Assembly (NCBI RefSeq): GCF_002994655.1
Contig: NZ_PPDL01000001.1
Span: 1 to 64,000, forward strand
Direction: 5' to 3'
Length of the DNA: 64,000 nt
Origin: Corynebacterium sp. 13CS0277
Lineage (GTDB): Bacteria; Actinomycetota; Actinomycetes; Mycobacteriales; Mycobacteriaceae
In this document: positions 44,308-53,146 of the stretch, one piece after another
How the letters are laid out: every line of letters starts with the position of its first letter
Position numbering within the stretch: the first letter of the stretch is position 1
The notes under the pieces: model-generated
The model's database searches: none
What the model was told of the DNA's origin: nothing
Seen by the model: the letters and a program-made list of their open reading frames with translations, nothing else
Translations under genes and position numbers: made by a program

Positions 44308-45516
44308 TTAGCGCGGGGCGGGCAGCAGGTGCTGCAGGTGCGGCCACGCGGCCGCCAGGGCGCCGACGACTGCGAGCACCACCGCGAGCAACGGCCACGC
44401 GGAACTACTCGACGCATCCCCCTGCGGGCGCGGCGGGCGGGTCACAGGCGAGGAGGACGGCGTGGTGGTGCCCTCCGGGCGGGTGGTCGAAGGCGTGGAC
44501 GCCGTCGGGCGAGCAGGAGTGGGCTCTGCCGTGGGGCGCGCACTCGTGCTCGGCTTGGCGCTGGGGGAGGAGCCCTGCGACGGCTGCGCTGTCGGCGGAG
44601 TCGTTGACGACGGGGTGGTTGCCCCCGGGGTGGGCGGGGTGAACGTCTTCAACGGGCGGTGGGTGGTCGACCAGTCGAAAGGCTCCGCCGGCGGGAACGT
44701 CGGCGTGCCCGTGCGCCGCCCCGTCGGCTTCTCCCCTGCAAAGGGGGCACGGTACAGCCACTCGGTGCGCAGCACCGCCGGCGACTGCGGGGTGGTGCCT
44801 GCGGCCTCGCCGGTAGCCTCCATCGCGTAGGTGTAGGCGTGATCCTGGTCCAGGGTGCGGGCGACCGCCACCCCAAAGGTGCGGTTACTCGGGTGGAGCA
44901 TGTTGTACAGGTGCGCATTGGCCGCATCCCACACACCCTTGGTCTCCCAGAGGGACTTCTGCTCCGCATAGCCGCCCCAGATGCGGGTAATCATGTCCTC
45001 GATCGGCACCTCATGGGAGGAGGTGGCGAGATTCTCCGCCTCCGAGGACACCTCGCCTAAGGCGGCGGTGGCGAAACTCGCCCCGCCGGGCCGGCTGTGC
45101 GCATACCCGCCGTGCTTGTGCGCATGCTCCACCGCTCGCTGAAGCGCGATGATGGTGAGATCCTCATCGATCGCGATGTCGAGGTACTGCTCCAGGGTGG
45201 TGATCCCATAGGCCTTCGCCACATCCCGCAGCGTCGTGGTGTTGGTAGCCTGCGAGGTATTGCCGAAGGCGGGGTTGGTGGTCCACATGTGGCGGCGGAC
45301 CTCCTTGATCGCCTCCAGCCCGCGGGTGCGGGCCAGCGACAGGTCGTACTCGACCCCGACGGCGACCAGCTGATCCTGGTCGACGGTGGTCTCCACCCCG
45401 GTGACGGGGGCCGGTGCGGCACCCGCCGCAGGGGCAGTGAGCAGAGCAGTGGCCAGGAGCGGGGCGCAGCACAGCGCCCGCACGCGGCGGCGGGACAGCG
45501 GAGAGGGAAGCATCAC
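44308..45516 (-). CDS. secreted CAP-domain (SCP-like) surface protein with C-terminal anchor
   Basis: A 402-residue protein: signal peptide (1-33, Arg-rich start then hydrophobic ALLTAPAAGAA), a CAP/SCP-like domain (about 50-240) with GYAHSRPGG, SEAENLATSS, W-GGYAEQKSLW and the LYNMLHPSNRTFGVAVAR end block, a long Ser/Thr/Pro-rich stalk (about 285-370) and a C-terminal hydrophobic helix (about 373-390). So it projects from the membrane through a stalk. CAP proteins have no single activity; lipid binding and protease-like roles are known in relatives. Confidence 0.8.
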   Translation of the reverse strand: MMLPSPLSRRRVRALCCAPLLATALLTAPAAGAAPAPVTGVETTVDQDQLVAVGVEYDLSLARTRGLEAIKEVRRHMWTTNPAFGNTSQATNTTTLRDVAKAYGITTLEQYLDIAIDEDLTIIALQRAVEHAHKHGGYAHSRPGGASFATAALGEVSSEAENLATSSHEVPIEDMITRIWGGYAEQKSLWETKGVWDAANAHLYNMLHPSNRTFGVAVARTLDQDHAYTYAMEATGEAAGTTPQSPAVLRTEWLYRAPFAGEKPTGRRTGTPTFPPAEPFDWSTTHRPLKTFTPPTPGATTPSSTTPPTAQPSQGSSPSAKPSTSARPTAEPTPARPTASTPSTTRPEGTTTPSSSPVTRPPRPQGDASSSSAWPLLAVVLAVVGALAAAWPHLQHLLPAPR

Positions 45517-45844
45517 AGGGGGATCCTTGACAGGGCGGGGGAAAAGGGGGAGGGGAGAGACGAAAAAACTTCTTAAGTGTCCCCGACGCGTGGGCGCCGG
45601 GTTTTACGGTGGGGCACTGCGGCCCACAGTAGCAATCCTGCGGCGCATGCTCCCCGGTTCGGGGGTGCCCGCCGGCGTCCACCGTGCGGCCACCGGGGCC
45701 GTGAGGGGCCGGCGTGTCACCCACCGCATGACTGCGCCGCGGCGGCGGCACCGGCGAGACATCACAGGGTGAAGAAAAGCCTGCGGGTTGTCTCCGGCAC
45801 CGCCGCCGCGGCGGCGGTGGAGAAGAGATAAAGGCGGAGGTGGG
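45517..45844. other. intergenic region between glgP and the CAP-protein gene
   Basis: Contains the palindrome at 45797-45818 and, next to the CAP gene, its minus-strand promoter region. No gene seen. Confidence 0.45.
45797..45818 (-). terminator. 22-bp perfect GC palindrome after glgP
   Basis: CACCGCCGCC-GC-GGCGGCGGTG is fully self-complementary and can extend by CTCC/GAG outside. On the minus strand it is followed by a CTTTTCTTC tract, consistent with a glgP terminator. Confidence 0.55.
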
Positions 45845-48250
45845 CTACTTGGAGCCGTGGATCGGGGTCGGCTCCAGCTTCCACACTTCGCGGGCGTAGT
45901 CGCTGATCGTACGGTCGGAGGAGAACCGGCCCGACTCGCAGATGTTGATCCAGCACTTCCGGGCCCAGGCGCGCGGATCGGCGACGTAGTCGGCGGCCAT
46001 ACGGTCGCGGGCCTCACGGTAGGACGCGAAGTCACCGAGCACGTAGTACACGTCCGGGGTCTCCCAGCCGTTGCCGTCGAGCAGCGAGCCGCGCAGGTCG
46101 TGGAACGCACCAGAGTTGTCGTCGCTCAGGGTGCCGTCGACGAGGGCATCGAGGACCCGCTTGAGGCCGGGGGTGGTCTCGTAGGTGGCGTACGGGTTGT
46201 AGGTGGCCTTGAGCTCCGGGAGCTCCTCCACCTTCGCGCCGAAGATGTAGGCGTTGTCCTCGCCGACGGCGTCGACGATTTCCACGTTCGCGCCGTCGAG
46301 GGTGCCCAGGGTGAGCGCACCGTTCATCATGAACTTCATGTTGGAGGTGCCGGAGGCTTCCTTACCGGCGGTGGAGATCTGCTCGGAGACGTCCGCGGCG
46401 GGGATGATGTGCTCGGCGGGGGAGACGTTGTAGTTCTCCACGAACACGACGTGGAGGACCTTGGAGACCTCCGGGTCGTTGTTGACGAGGCGGCCGATCT
46501 CGTTGATCAGCTTGATGATGGCCTTCGCCCGCACGTAGCCGGGGGCGGCCTTCGCACCGAAGATGAAGGTGCGGGGCGGCACCTCGGAGGCGGCCACCTG
46601 ACCGTCCTTGATGCGGAAGTACAGGTCCAGGATGTACAGGGCGTTCATCAGCTGGCGCTTGTACTCGTGCAGGCGCTTGATCTGCACGTCGAAGATCGAT
46701 GCCGGGTCGACGACATCGCCCTGGCGGTGCTCAATCCAGGTGGCGAAGTCAGCCTTGTTCGCCGCCTTGATTTCCATGAGCTCGTCCATGAGCTTGTCGT
46801 CGTTGACGCGATCGACGAGGGTGGTCAGCTCATCCAGGTTGGTCACCCAGGCGTCACTGCCCAGCTCCCGGGTGAGCAGCGCCGACAGGCGCGGGTTGCA
46901 CATCGCCAGCCAGCGGCGCGGCGTGACACCGTTGGTCTTGTTGTTGAACTTCTCCGGCCACATGTCGTGCCACTGCTTCAGCGTCTCCGCCTTGATGATC
47001 TCCGTGTGGAGGGCGGCGACACCGTTGATGCTGTAGGCGGCGTAGCAGGCGATCCACGCCATGTAGACGTTGCCGTCGTGCACCGGGGACAGGTAGTGGA
47101 TGGTGCCCTCGTCGACGCCGGCGGCGTGGAGCTCTTCGCGGAAGCGGCGGTCGATTTCCTGCACGATCTCCCACACGCGGTAGAACAGCTGCTGGAAGAT
47201 GGACACCTCCCACTGCTCCAGCGCTTCGGCAAGCACCGTGTGGTTGGTGTAGGCGAAGGTCTTCTGCACGATGCCCCACGCCTCATCCCAGCCGAGGCCG
47301 TGCTCGTCCATGAGCAGGCGCATGAGCTCCGGGATGGCGAGCACCGGGTGGGTGTCGTTGAGCTGAATGCAGTTGTACTTCGCGAAGTCGCTGAGATCCT
47401 CGCCGTGCTCCGCAATGTAGGCATCAATCATGGCCTGCAGGGACGCGGAGACGAAGAAGTACTGCTGGCGGACGCGCAGCACCTTACCGGCGTAGGTGGT
47501 GTCGTTCGGGTAGAGCACACGGCACAGGTCGGCGACGCGCTCCCGGTCGACGATGGCGTCGGTGAAGCGCTGGGAGTTGAAGGCGTCGTAGTCGAATTCG
47601 CGCAGCGGCTCCGCCTTCCACAGGCGCAGGGTGCCGACGTTGTCGGTGCCGTAGCCGGTGATCGGCATGTCGTAGGGCACGGCGCGGACGACCATGTCGT
47701 CGAAGGTGACGAAGCGCTTCTGTTCCTCACGGCGGATAGCGAAGGGGTAGCCGTCCTCCATCCACGCGTCCGGCTGCTCCGCCTGGTAGCCGTCCTCAAT
47801 GCTCTGCTTGAACAGGCCGTAGCGGTAGAGGATGCCGTAGCCCGTGACCGGAAGGTCCTGGGTGGCGCAGGAGTCGAGGAAGCAGGCCGCCAGGCGGCCC
47901 AGGCCACCGTTGCCGAGGGCGGCGTCGTTCTCGGCCTCCAGCACGTCGGCCAGTTCGTGGCCGTTTGCCTTCACCGCGGCTGCGGCCTCATCCACCAGGT
48001 CCAGGTTGGTGAGGTTGTTCAGCAGGGCGCGGCCCATGAGGAACTCGGCGGAGAAGTAGTGCTGCTGGCGGGTCGCCTGGTAGGCGCGGGTGGTGGCCTC
48101 CCAGTTGTCGGCGATCCGCTCCATGACGGAGGCAGACAGACCGAACCAGAACTTGCGGTTCGACGCATCCGGCGGGGTGGTGCCGGAGTAGGAGCGCACG
48201 TAGCCGCCAACAGTGTCGGCAGAAAGCGGCCGCGCAGAAGTGTCAGTCAT
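45845..48250 (-). CDS. glgP: glycogen (maltodextrin) phosphorylase
   Basis: An 801-residue GT35 enzyme releasing glucose 1-phosphate from alpha-1,4-glucan ends. The PLP lysine is in EASGTSNMKFMMNGALT (near residue 640). NDTHPVLAIPELMR, GNGGLGRLAACF and TNGVTPRRW are family hallmarks. ATG 48250 gives the normal family length. Works with GlgX (19998-22397) in glycogen breakdown. Same position as one of the two glgP genes of C. glutamicum. Confidence 0.95.
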   Translation of the reverse strand: MTDTSARPLSADTVGGYVRSYSGTTPPDASNRKFWFGLSASVMERIADNWEATTRAYQATRQQHYFSAEFLMGRALLNNLTNLDLVDEAAAAVKANGHELADVLEAENDAALGNGGLGRLAACFLDSCATQDLPVTGYGILYRYGLFKQSIEDGYQAEQPDAWMEDGYPFAIRREEQKRFVTFDDMVVRAVPYDMPITGYGTDNVGTLRLWKAEPLREFDYDAFNSQRFTDAIVDRERVADLCRVLYPNDTTYAGKVLRVRQQYFFVSASLQAMIDAYIAEHGEDLSDFAKYNCIQLNDTHPVLAIPELMRLLMDEHGLGWDEAWGIVQKTFAYTNHTVLAEALEQWEVSIFQQLFYRVWEIVQEIDRRFREELHAAGVDEGTIHYLSPVHDGNVYMAWIACYAAYSINGVAALHTEIIKAETLKQWHDMWPEKFNNKTNGVTPRRWLAMCNPRLSALLTRELGSDAWVTNLDELTTLVDRVNDDKLMDELMEIKAANKADFATWIEHRQGDVVDPASIFDVQIKRLHEYKRQLMNALYILDLYFRIKDGQVAASEVPPRTFIFGAKAAPGYVRAKAIIKLINEIGRLVNNDPEVSKVLHVVFVENYNVSPAEHIIPAADVSEQISTAGKEASGTSNMKFMMNGALTLGTLDGANVEIVDAVGEDNAYIFGAKVEELPELKATYNPYATYETTPGLKRVLDALVDGTLSDDNSGAFHDLRGSLLDGNGWETPDVYYVLGDFASYREARDRMAADYVADPRAWARKCWINICESGRFSSDRTISDYAREVWKLEPTPIHGSK

Positions 48251-48842
48251 ATGGGAAAAATCTTTCCGTGAATACCGAAGCCACAAGCGGGCACCGCGGC
48301 ACCTGCCGTGGGCACCCGCGAGGAAGAAAAAGAGTGCGGGCTTCGTATGGAGTAGGGGATTCGCTGCGCCCCGAGCCGCACCTGGTCGAGTACATATCGA
48401 CGGGGCGCTGGGGCGCGCACGTTGCACGCATCTCGTCACACACCCTTGGGTGGGCGGGTGTGTTCTCGGCCGACCGCCCCGGCACGCAGGGTGCCGGCGG
48501 GGTGTGGGGCTGTGTGCCCGGCGGGGGACGCGTGCAGCGTCACAGCACTCCAGCCTAGTAGTGGGGTGGGCAAAACACCGCCCGGGATGCCCCTTTTCCG
48601 CCCCATCTTTGCCAAAAGTCACACCAACGGATGCGGCCCCACACATCTACGGTGTCGCAGGGCACCCGCGCCGCAGTGACGACCACCACCACAAGGGGCG
48701 CGCCCCGCCGCACGCGTGCGATAGCCTCCGGGCGCGGATTCGCTGCGCGCGGGGTGGAAAAGCGTCTACCCTGTGAACCATCACACCACACCCCTGTGGG
48801 CACCACAGGGCCGACCCGTGGGGAAGGAGGAGCACGACCCCC
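48251..48842. other. intergenic region between divergent glgP and the DIP1984-family gene
   Basis: Nearly 600 bases with no credible gene. It must hold both promoters. TACCCT near 48767 is a possible -10 for the plus-strand gene, and AAGGAGGAG (48823-48832) is its strong ribosome site. Confidence 0.45.
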
Positions 48843-49304
48843 ATGAAACTCGCCGAAGCTCTCGCACTGCGCGCCGACCTGCAGACCCGCCTGGAGCACC
48901 TGCAGCGCCGCAGTGTGCAGGTCATGCGGATCCAGGAAGGCGACGAGCCGGAGGAAGACCCCCGGGCGTTGATCGCGGAGTACACCCGCACGAGCGCTGA
49001 GCTCTGCGCCCTGATCGCCCGGATCTCCCAGGTCAACGCCACCACCGCGTTCGACGACACCTCCACCATCGCCGATGCGTTGGCGCGCCGGGATCAGGCG
49101 AAGAAGGATCACCGCTTTTTCCTCGCCCTGGAGGAGGCGGCCTCGGTGCGGCAGGACCGCTACTCTCGCTCTGAGATCAAGTACGTCACCACGGTGCCCG
49201 TCTCTGAGATCCGCGCCCGCGCCGACGAGGCCGCCCGCCGCTACCGGGAACTCGACGTGCAGCTGCAGCAGAAGAATTGGACCACCGACATGCCCGAGGA
49301 CTAA
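48843..49304 (+). CDS. DIP1984-family protein
   Basis: A 153-residue, mostly alpha-helical and highly charged protein: long helix 1-35 (MKLAEALALRADLQTRLEHL), a second 50-72, a third 85-115 with QAKKDHRFFLALEEA, and a C-terminal REIRARADEAARRYRELD-like helix. This is the DIP1984 family named after C. diphtheriae, related to septicolysin-like proteins; activity is not established. GGAAGGAGGAG gives a strong ribosome site. No partner gene. Confidence 0.85.
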   Translation: MKLAEALALRADLQTRLEHLQRRSVQVMRIQEGDEPEEDPRALIAEYTRTSAELCALIARISQVNATTAFDDTSTIADALARRDQAKKDHRFFLALEEAASVRQDRYSRSEIKYVTTVPVSEIRARADEAARRYRELDVQLQQKNWTTDMPED

Positions 49305-49401
49305 TCTCCACTGATCGTGGTCCGTGGGTGTGCCGCGTCGCCAGCCGCTCGGCGGGAGGGCTCTTAAGAACGTCGGTAGTTTCCAGCGGGATGCAACCCC
49401 A

Positions 49402-49482
49402 CCTCGACGGGGATGAAGTGGTCGAGGACCTTTGCAGGCCGCCCGGTGGGCCGGGCGAGTGAGTTCGATTCTCACGGTAGAC
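49402..49482 (+). ncRNA. tRNA-like structured sequence
   Basis: Three stems follow each other: CCTCGAC (49402-49408) with GTCGAGG (49421-49427); GCCCGG (49441-49446) with CCGGGC (49451-49456), loop TGGG; and a tRNA-type T-arm GTGAG/CTCAC (49459-49463, 49471-49475) with loop TTCGATT. A hairpin directly before the T-arm is the layout of a long-variable-arm tRNA (Leu, Ser, Sec). No 5' acceptor strand matching GGTAGAC (49476-49482) and no clear anticodon arm were found, so it is a degenerate tRNA, a tRNA-like RNA or an attachment site. Confidence 0.4.
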
Positions 49483-49635
49483 AGCGAATGCCCAGAACAC
49501 CTCACATACGCCACAAAGAACACATCACATTTCACAACCAGCATCCGGGGAAACGAGGGTTGGGAACGGGGACATGATCCTTGAGCGTCCCTCCCGCGAC
49601 CGCAGCGCGCTGCGGCCACCCTTCGACCACGCAGT

Positions 49636-49688
49636 CAGGCACCGGTGCCATGAGAACACTCATGGGCACCGGTGCCTGTGTGTTTTTT
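49636..49688. terminator. long perfect terminator hairpin
   Basis: About 19 base pairs: 49636-49654 pairs with 49659-49678 apart from a one-base bulge, around a four-base loop, and ends in TGTGTGTTTTTT. It separates the DIP1984/tRNA-like region from the minus-strand amidohydrolase gene end. Confidence 0.85.
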
Positions 49689-49721
49689 GCGCGCCCCCCG
49701 TGGCGGTGGTGCGCGCGGGGG

Positions 49722-51017
49722 TTAGCGGGCGAGGTACGCCAGTGCCGCGGCGGCGGCCGCCTGGGTGGTGGCCGCCATGGTCGGCTCAATATCGGGCACG
49801 AACGTGCTGGTGTGGTTGCCCGGCACGAGTTCGACGACGCGGTCCTCGGCCACGGCGCGCTCCCACAGCTGCCGCGGTGTCACCCCGACCGTCCAGAACA
49901 GGTAGGGGCAGCCGAAGTGGCGGGGAATGTTGGAGAAGTCTTCGCTCGCCGTCCAGGGGGTGGCGTCCACCGACTCCTGGCCAAACACGGCGTCGAAGAC
50001 GGGGCGCACCTGCGCGAACGCACCGGGGGTGTTGTCGGTGAGTTCCCCGTGGCAGGACCAGGCGAAGGTGGGTTCCTTCTCGCAGCCGGAGGCCTGCGCC
50101 TCGGCGCGGACGACGCGCTCAATGGCGGCGTAGACCTTGTCGCGCACCGACTCCGAGTAGAAGCGGCAGTTGAGCACCAGGGTCGCCTCATTGGGGATGG
50201 TGTTGTTGGTGTTGCCGGCGCGCAGGGTGCCGACGGAGACGACCGCGAAGTCGAAGGGGGAGACTTCCCGGGCGACGATGCCTTGGAGGCGCACCACGAT
50301 GAGCGCGGCGAGGTAGGTCGGGTCGATGGAGAGGTGCGGCATGGAGCCGTGGGCACTGCGCCCGTAGAGGGTGATGGTGATCGTGTCGCAGGCGGCCAGG
50401 GCGGGGCCCGGCATGCTCATGACCTGTCCTGCGGGGCCGGGGACGATGTGCTGGCCGAGGCACACGTCGGGGGTTGGGATGAGGTCGGCCAGGCCGTCGT
50501 CCACCATGTTGCTGGCGCCGGCGCTGATTTCTTCTGCCGGCTGGAACAGGGCGACGAGGGTGCCGGACCAGGTGTCCCGGTGGGCGTCGAGGAGGGCACA
50601 GGCCCCCAGCAGGCCGGTGACGTGCATGTCGTGGCCGCAGGCGTGCATGACGCCGGTGGTGCTGCCGTCCGGGCGGGTGACGGTGCGTGTGGAGGCAAAC
50701 GGCAGCCCGGAGGTCTCCGTCACGGGCAGGCCGTCGAAGTCGGCGCGCAGCAGCACGACGGGGCCGTCGCCGTTGCGTAAAATACCGACGAGGCCGTGGC
50801 CGCCGATGCCGGTCATGACCTCGCAGTCGAAGCGTTGGAGCTCTGTGGCGATGGTGGCGGCCGTCTGTTCTTCCTCGAGCGAGAGCTCCGGGTGGGCGTG
50901 GAGGTGTTCGTAGAGGGGGCGCTGCCAGGACAGGTCGACGCCGTGGTTGTGCAGCAGGTCGGCGATCGCAGCCGGGGTGGAGCCGGTAGGCGTGGGGGAC
51001 GAAGGTGTCGCAGTCAT
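49722..51017 (-). CDS. M20-family amidohydrolase (hippurate hydrolase / N-acyl-amino acid amidase-like)
   Basis: A 431-residue zinc peptidase-fold enzyme. LRADFDGLPV, MHACGHDMHVTGLLG (metal-binding His and Asp), FQPAEEISAGASNM (catalytic Glu pair) and a late ASEDFSNIP are the M20D amidohydrolase motifs. It should remove acyl groups from amino acids, like AmiA or hippurate hydrolase. ATG 51017 was chosen; the upstream in-frame extension is Cys/His-rich and unlike the family. The exact substrate is unknown. Confidence 0.9.
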   Translation of the reverse strand: MTATPSSPTPTGSTPAAIADLLHNHGVDLSWQRPLYEHLHAHPELSLEEEQTAATIATELQRFDCEVMTGIGGHGLVGILRNGDGPVVLLRADFDGLPVTETSGLPFASTRTVTRPDGSTTGVMHACGHDMHVTGLLGACALLDAHRDTWSGTLVALFQPAEEISAGASNMVDDGLADLIPTPDVCLGQHIVPGPAGQVMSMPGPALAACDTITITLYGRSAHGSMPHLSIDPTYLAALIVVRLQGIVAREVSPFDFAVVSVGTLRAGNTNNTIPNEATLVLNCRFYSESVRDKVYAAIERVVRAEAQASGCEKEPTFAWSCHGELTDNTPGAFAQVRPVFDAVFGQESVDATPWTASEDFSNIPRHFGCPYLFWTVGVTPRQLWERAVAEDRVVELVPGNHTSTFVPDIEPTMAATTQAAAAAALAYLAR

Positions 51018-51126
51018 GGCGGGGTGGGCTTTCGGGTCGCGGTGGGAACAACAGGCGGTCACGCCACCCGTGCGCGGCGGCGTGCGGCGATGACACAGAA
51101 GATAGCGAAGAAGTGCTGCCGGTGCG

Positions 51127-51157
51127 CCCGCACCGGCGCATGCGACGCGGGTGCGGG
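51127..51157 (-). terminator. hairpin after the DUF4921 gene
   Basis: CCCGCACC (51127-51134) pairs with GGTGCGGG (51150-51157), 32 bases beyond the DUF4921 gene stop on the minus strand. Confidence 0.5.
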
Positions 51158-51188
51158 TCAGTGCTGTGGCTGAGAAGTATGCGGGCGG

Positions 51189-52532
51189 CTAGTGCTGCAG
51201 CAGCGGGTTGTACTTGAGGCAGTTGCGCTCCATGGAGCACTCGGTGGCGATCCGAATATCCGGGGCAATCGTGCCTTCGTCGCGCAGCCGGTACATGGCG
51301 GACACCATCCGGTCGCGGGCGTCCTGCGGGGAGATGGTGTTGAGATACACCTTCGTGCCGCCCTCGAAGCCCGCCAGGGTGGAGACTCGCCACTTGATGA
51401 CGACCCGCCACGGCATCGGTAGATCCAGGTCGATGGGCTTGTGGTGCCATTCCTCGTTGCAGGGCACGTGCGGGCCGGCGGCGGCGTGGCAGGCGTGAAT
51501 GAGGTCACTCATGGCGGCGACTTCTTCCGGCGTTTGCTTCCACGGTTCCGGGGTGGCGGACTTGGAGAACACTTCGAGTGCGGGGTAGCGGTGCCCGAAC
51601 CCGGCGAAGACGATCGCGTGGGCGTTCTCGGCGATGATGAGGTTGTGGTAGCCGGCGTAGTCGACAGCCCACTCGTTGTACATGTTGGGGTTGGCGCGCA
51701 GGCGGGCGATTTCTTCCTCCGCGGTACCACCCCGCTCATCGATGGCGACGAGCTGCTTGTGCAGGTGGTCGAAGCTGGCGCCGGCGGGCTTGAGCCAGTT
51801 CTGGAAGATCGCCACATACGGGGCGTAACGGTTGGAGGCGTACAAGTCTTCCGCGGCGGCGATGGTAAAGCGGATGAACTCCCGGTGCTCGTCCACGCTG
51901 AGGGTGCCGGAGGAGGCGAGTTCGGAGGACGTGGTGGCACCATCCACAAAGTGGCGGCGGCCAATGATGATGTCGTGCCCGCCGCCGAAGAACGGCAGCG
52001 CCGCCCGCACAATGTCCTCGCGGCCCAGTGCGGCGATCTCAGCATCCGTGCGGCCCGCGGCCCGCAGTTTCGTCTCCACGATGGAGCGCACATGCGCCCA
52101 CCCGCCGGGGGCGGCGAGGTAGGTGTCCATCCACTCCTGCTGGGCGGGGGTGAGCGTGCGGCCGTAGTTTTTCTCCCAGTACTCGTAGGAGACGATCTCA
52201 AACAGGTTCGGCACCCGGCGGAACAGGGCTTGCGAGTCGTGCAGCTCCTCGGGGAGCACATGGGTGAGGATGTCGTAGCCGCCGCTGCCGGTGGCGACCA
52301 GCCGGGCTTTCTCCGGCGGGGTTTCCAGCAGGCGATCCGTGCAGAAGGCGCACGTGTCCGCGTTCGCATCCGCGGGCAGGGGGTAGGGGTCCGGCAGGGT
52401 GGACGCCAGGGGGCGGTTGCCGCGGCCGGGCACCGTCCACACTTCGGTGCCGGAGAAAGGATTGACCTGTTTGATGGTGCCATCCGCCATGATCTGCATG
52501 GGGCTGCGCCGAGCGTGAAGCGAAGACGTCAT
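51189..52532 (-). CDS. DUF4921 protein, GalT/HIT-like nucleotidyltransferase fold
   Basis: A 447-residue protein resembling galactose-1-phosphate uridylyltransferases. CAFCTDRL (about 63) recalls the GalT zinc pair, HDIIIGRRHF the second metal region, and FDHLHKQLV is a HIT-type motif with the histidines normally used for nucleotidyl transfer; EEWHHKPIDL follows. Corynebacteria carry this family as DUF4921. The reaction is unproven. TAGACT about 11 bases before ATG 52532 (minus strand) supports this start; a second ATG at 52499 is possible. Confidence 0.78.
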   Translation of the reverse strand: MTSSLHARRSPMQIMADGTIKQVNPFSGTEVWTVPGRGNRPLASTLPDPYPLPADANADTCAFCTDRLLETPPEKARLVATGSGGYDILTHVLPEELHDSQALFRRVPNLFEIVSYEYWEKNYGRTLTPAQQEWMDTYLAAPGGWAHVRSIVETKLRAAGRTDAEIAALGREDIVRAALPFFGGGHDIIIGRRHFVDGATTSSELASSGTLSVDEHREFIRFTIAAAEDLYASNRYAPYVAIFQNWLKPAGASFDHLHKQLVAIDERGGTAEEEIARLRANPNMYNEWAVDYAGYHNLIIAENAHAIVFAGFGHRYPALEVFSKSATPEPWKQTPEEVAAMSDLIHACHAAAGPHVPCNEEWHHKPIDLDLPMPWRVVIKWRVSTLAGFEGGTKVYLNTISPQDARDRMVSAMYRLRDEGTIAPDIRIATECSMERNCLKYNPLLQH

Positions 52533-52640
52533 AATGTCTGTCAGTCTAACCCCTGCCCACGGCCCCACCGGTGGCACTGCGCCACCGCAGGCACCCCAGC
52601 GCCGGGCGCGGTGAGGCTGCCCTCGGCTAGGCTCGTGCCC

Positions 52641-53039
52641 ATGGCTGTTCTTCGTTTCACCGCCCTGGTCCCCACCGCTGAACGTGCGGGACTGCTCGAC
52701 CAATTCACCAACCTCGCGGACGCCATGGCTGCCCGTGGCACCTTCAGCAGTGCTGGCATCACCATGGTGGACTCCCCGGCCGCAGGCGGTCCCGTGGACG
52801 CGCAGCTGCGGGAAACCTACCGGATGCAGCACGACGAGATGGACATGGAGGACGCGGAGGTCGTCGACATTGAGGTCACGCCCCATGACTACACCGGCAG
52901 CATCAACGAGCTCGCCATGTGGTTCGCCCGACTGCTGACCCCGCCGGCCACGCTGCCTGCCGAGGCCGCGCTGCGGGAAAATGATGAGCTCTTCGAGGTG
53001 GCTGACACCTACCCCTGGATGGTGCAGGTCCACCCCTAG
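52641..53039 (+). CDS. small conserved protein of unknown function
   Basis: A 132-residue acidic soluble protein: N-terminal strand VLRFTALVPT, a helix LLDQFTNLADAMAARG, then strands with EMDMEDAEVVDIEVTPHDYTGS and a C-terminal helix. TAGGCT about seven bases before the ATG suggests leaderless expression. Divergent from the DUF4921 gene with 108 bases between. I do not recognise a family. Confidence 0.72.
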   Translation: MAVLRFTALVPTAERAGLLDQFTNLADAMAARGTFSSAGITMVDSPAAGGPVDAQLRETYRMQHDEMDMEDAEVVDIEVTPHDYTGSINELAMWFARLLTPPATLPAEAALRENDELFEVADTYPWMVQVHP

Positions 53040-53066
53040 CTGTCCGTCCCCCCGCCACGGGGGTTT

Positions 53067-53113
53067 CGCCCACTCCTGCCGCCACCTTGAAGGCGTGGGC
53101 GGGGGAGTGGGCG
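53067..53113. terminator. hairpin between convergent genes
   Basis: CGCCCACTCC (53067-53076) pairs with GGAGTGGGCG (53104-53113). It lies between the unknown gene ending at 53039 and the minus-strand gene ending at 53147. A GTGGGCGGGGGAG unit is repeated directly next to it. Confidence 0.6.
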
Positions 53114-53146
53114 TGGGCGGGGGAGGGGCCCAGGGGAAGCGGGGTG

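Noticed and set aside
49402..49482. Reading the tRNA-like structure as a selenocysteine tRNA
   Set aside because: No 8-bp acceptor stem and no TCA anticodon loop can be drawn, and no selenoprotein or sel gene is in the window.
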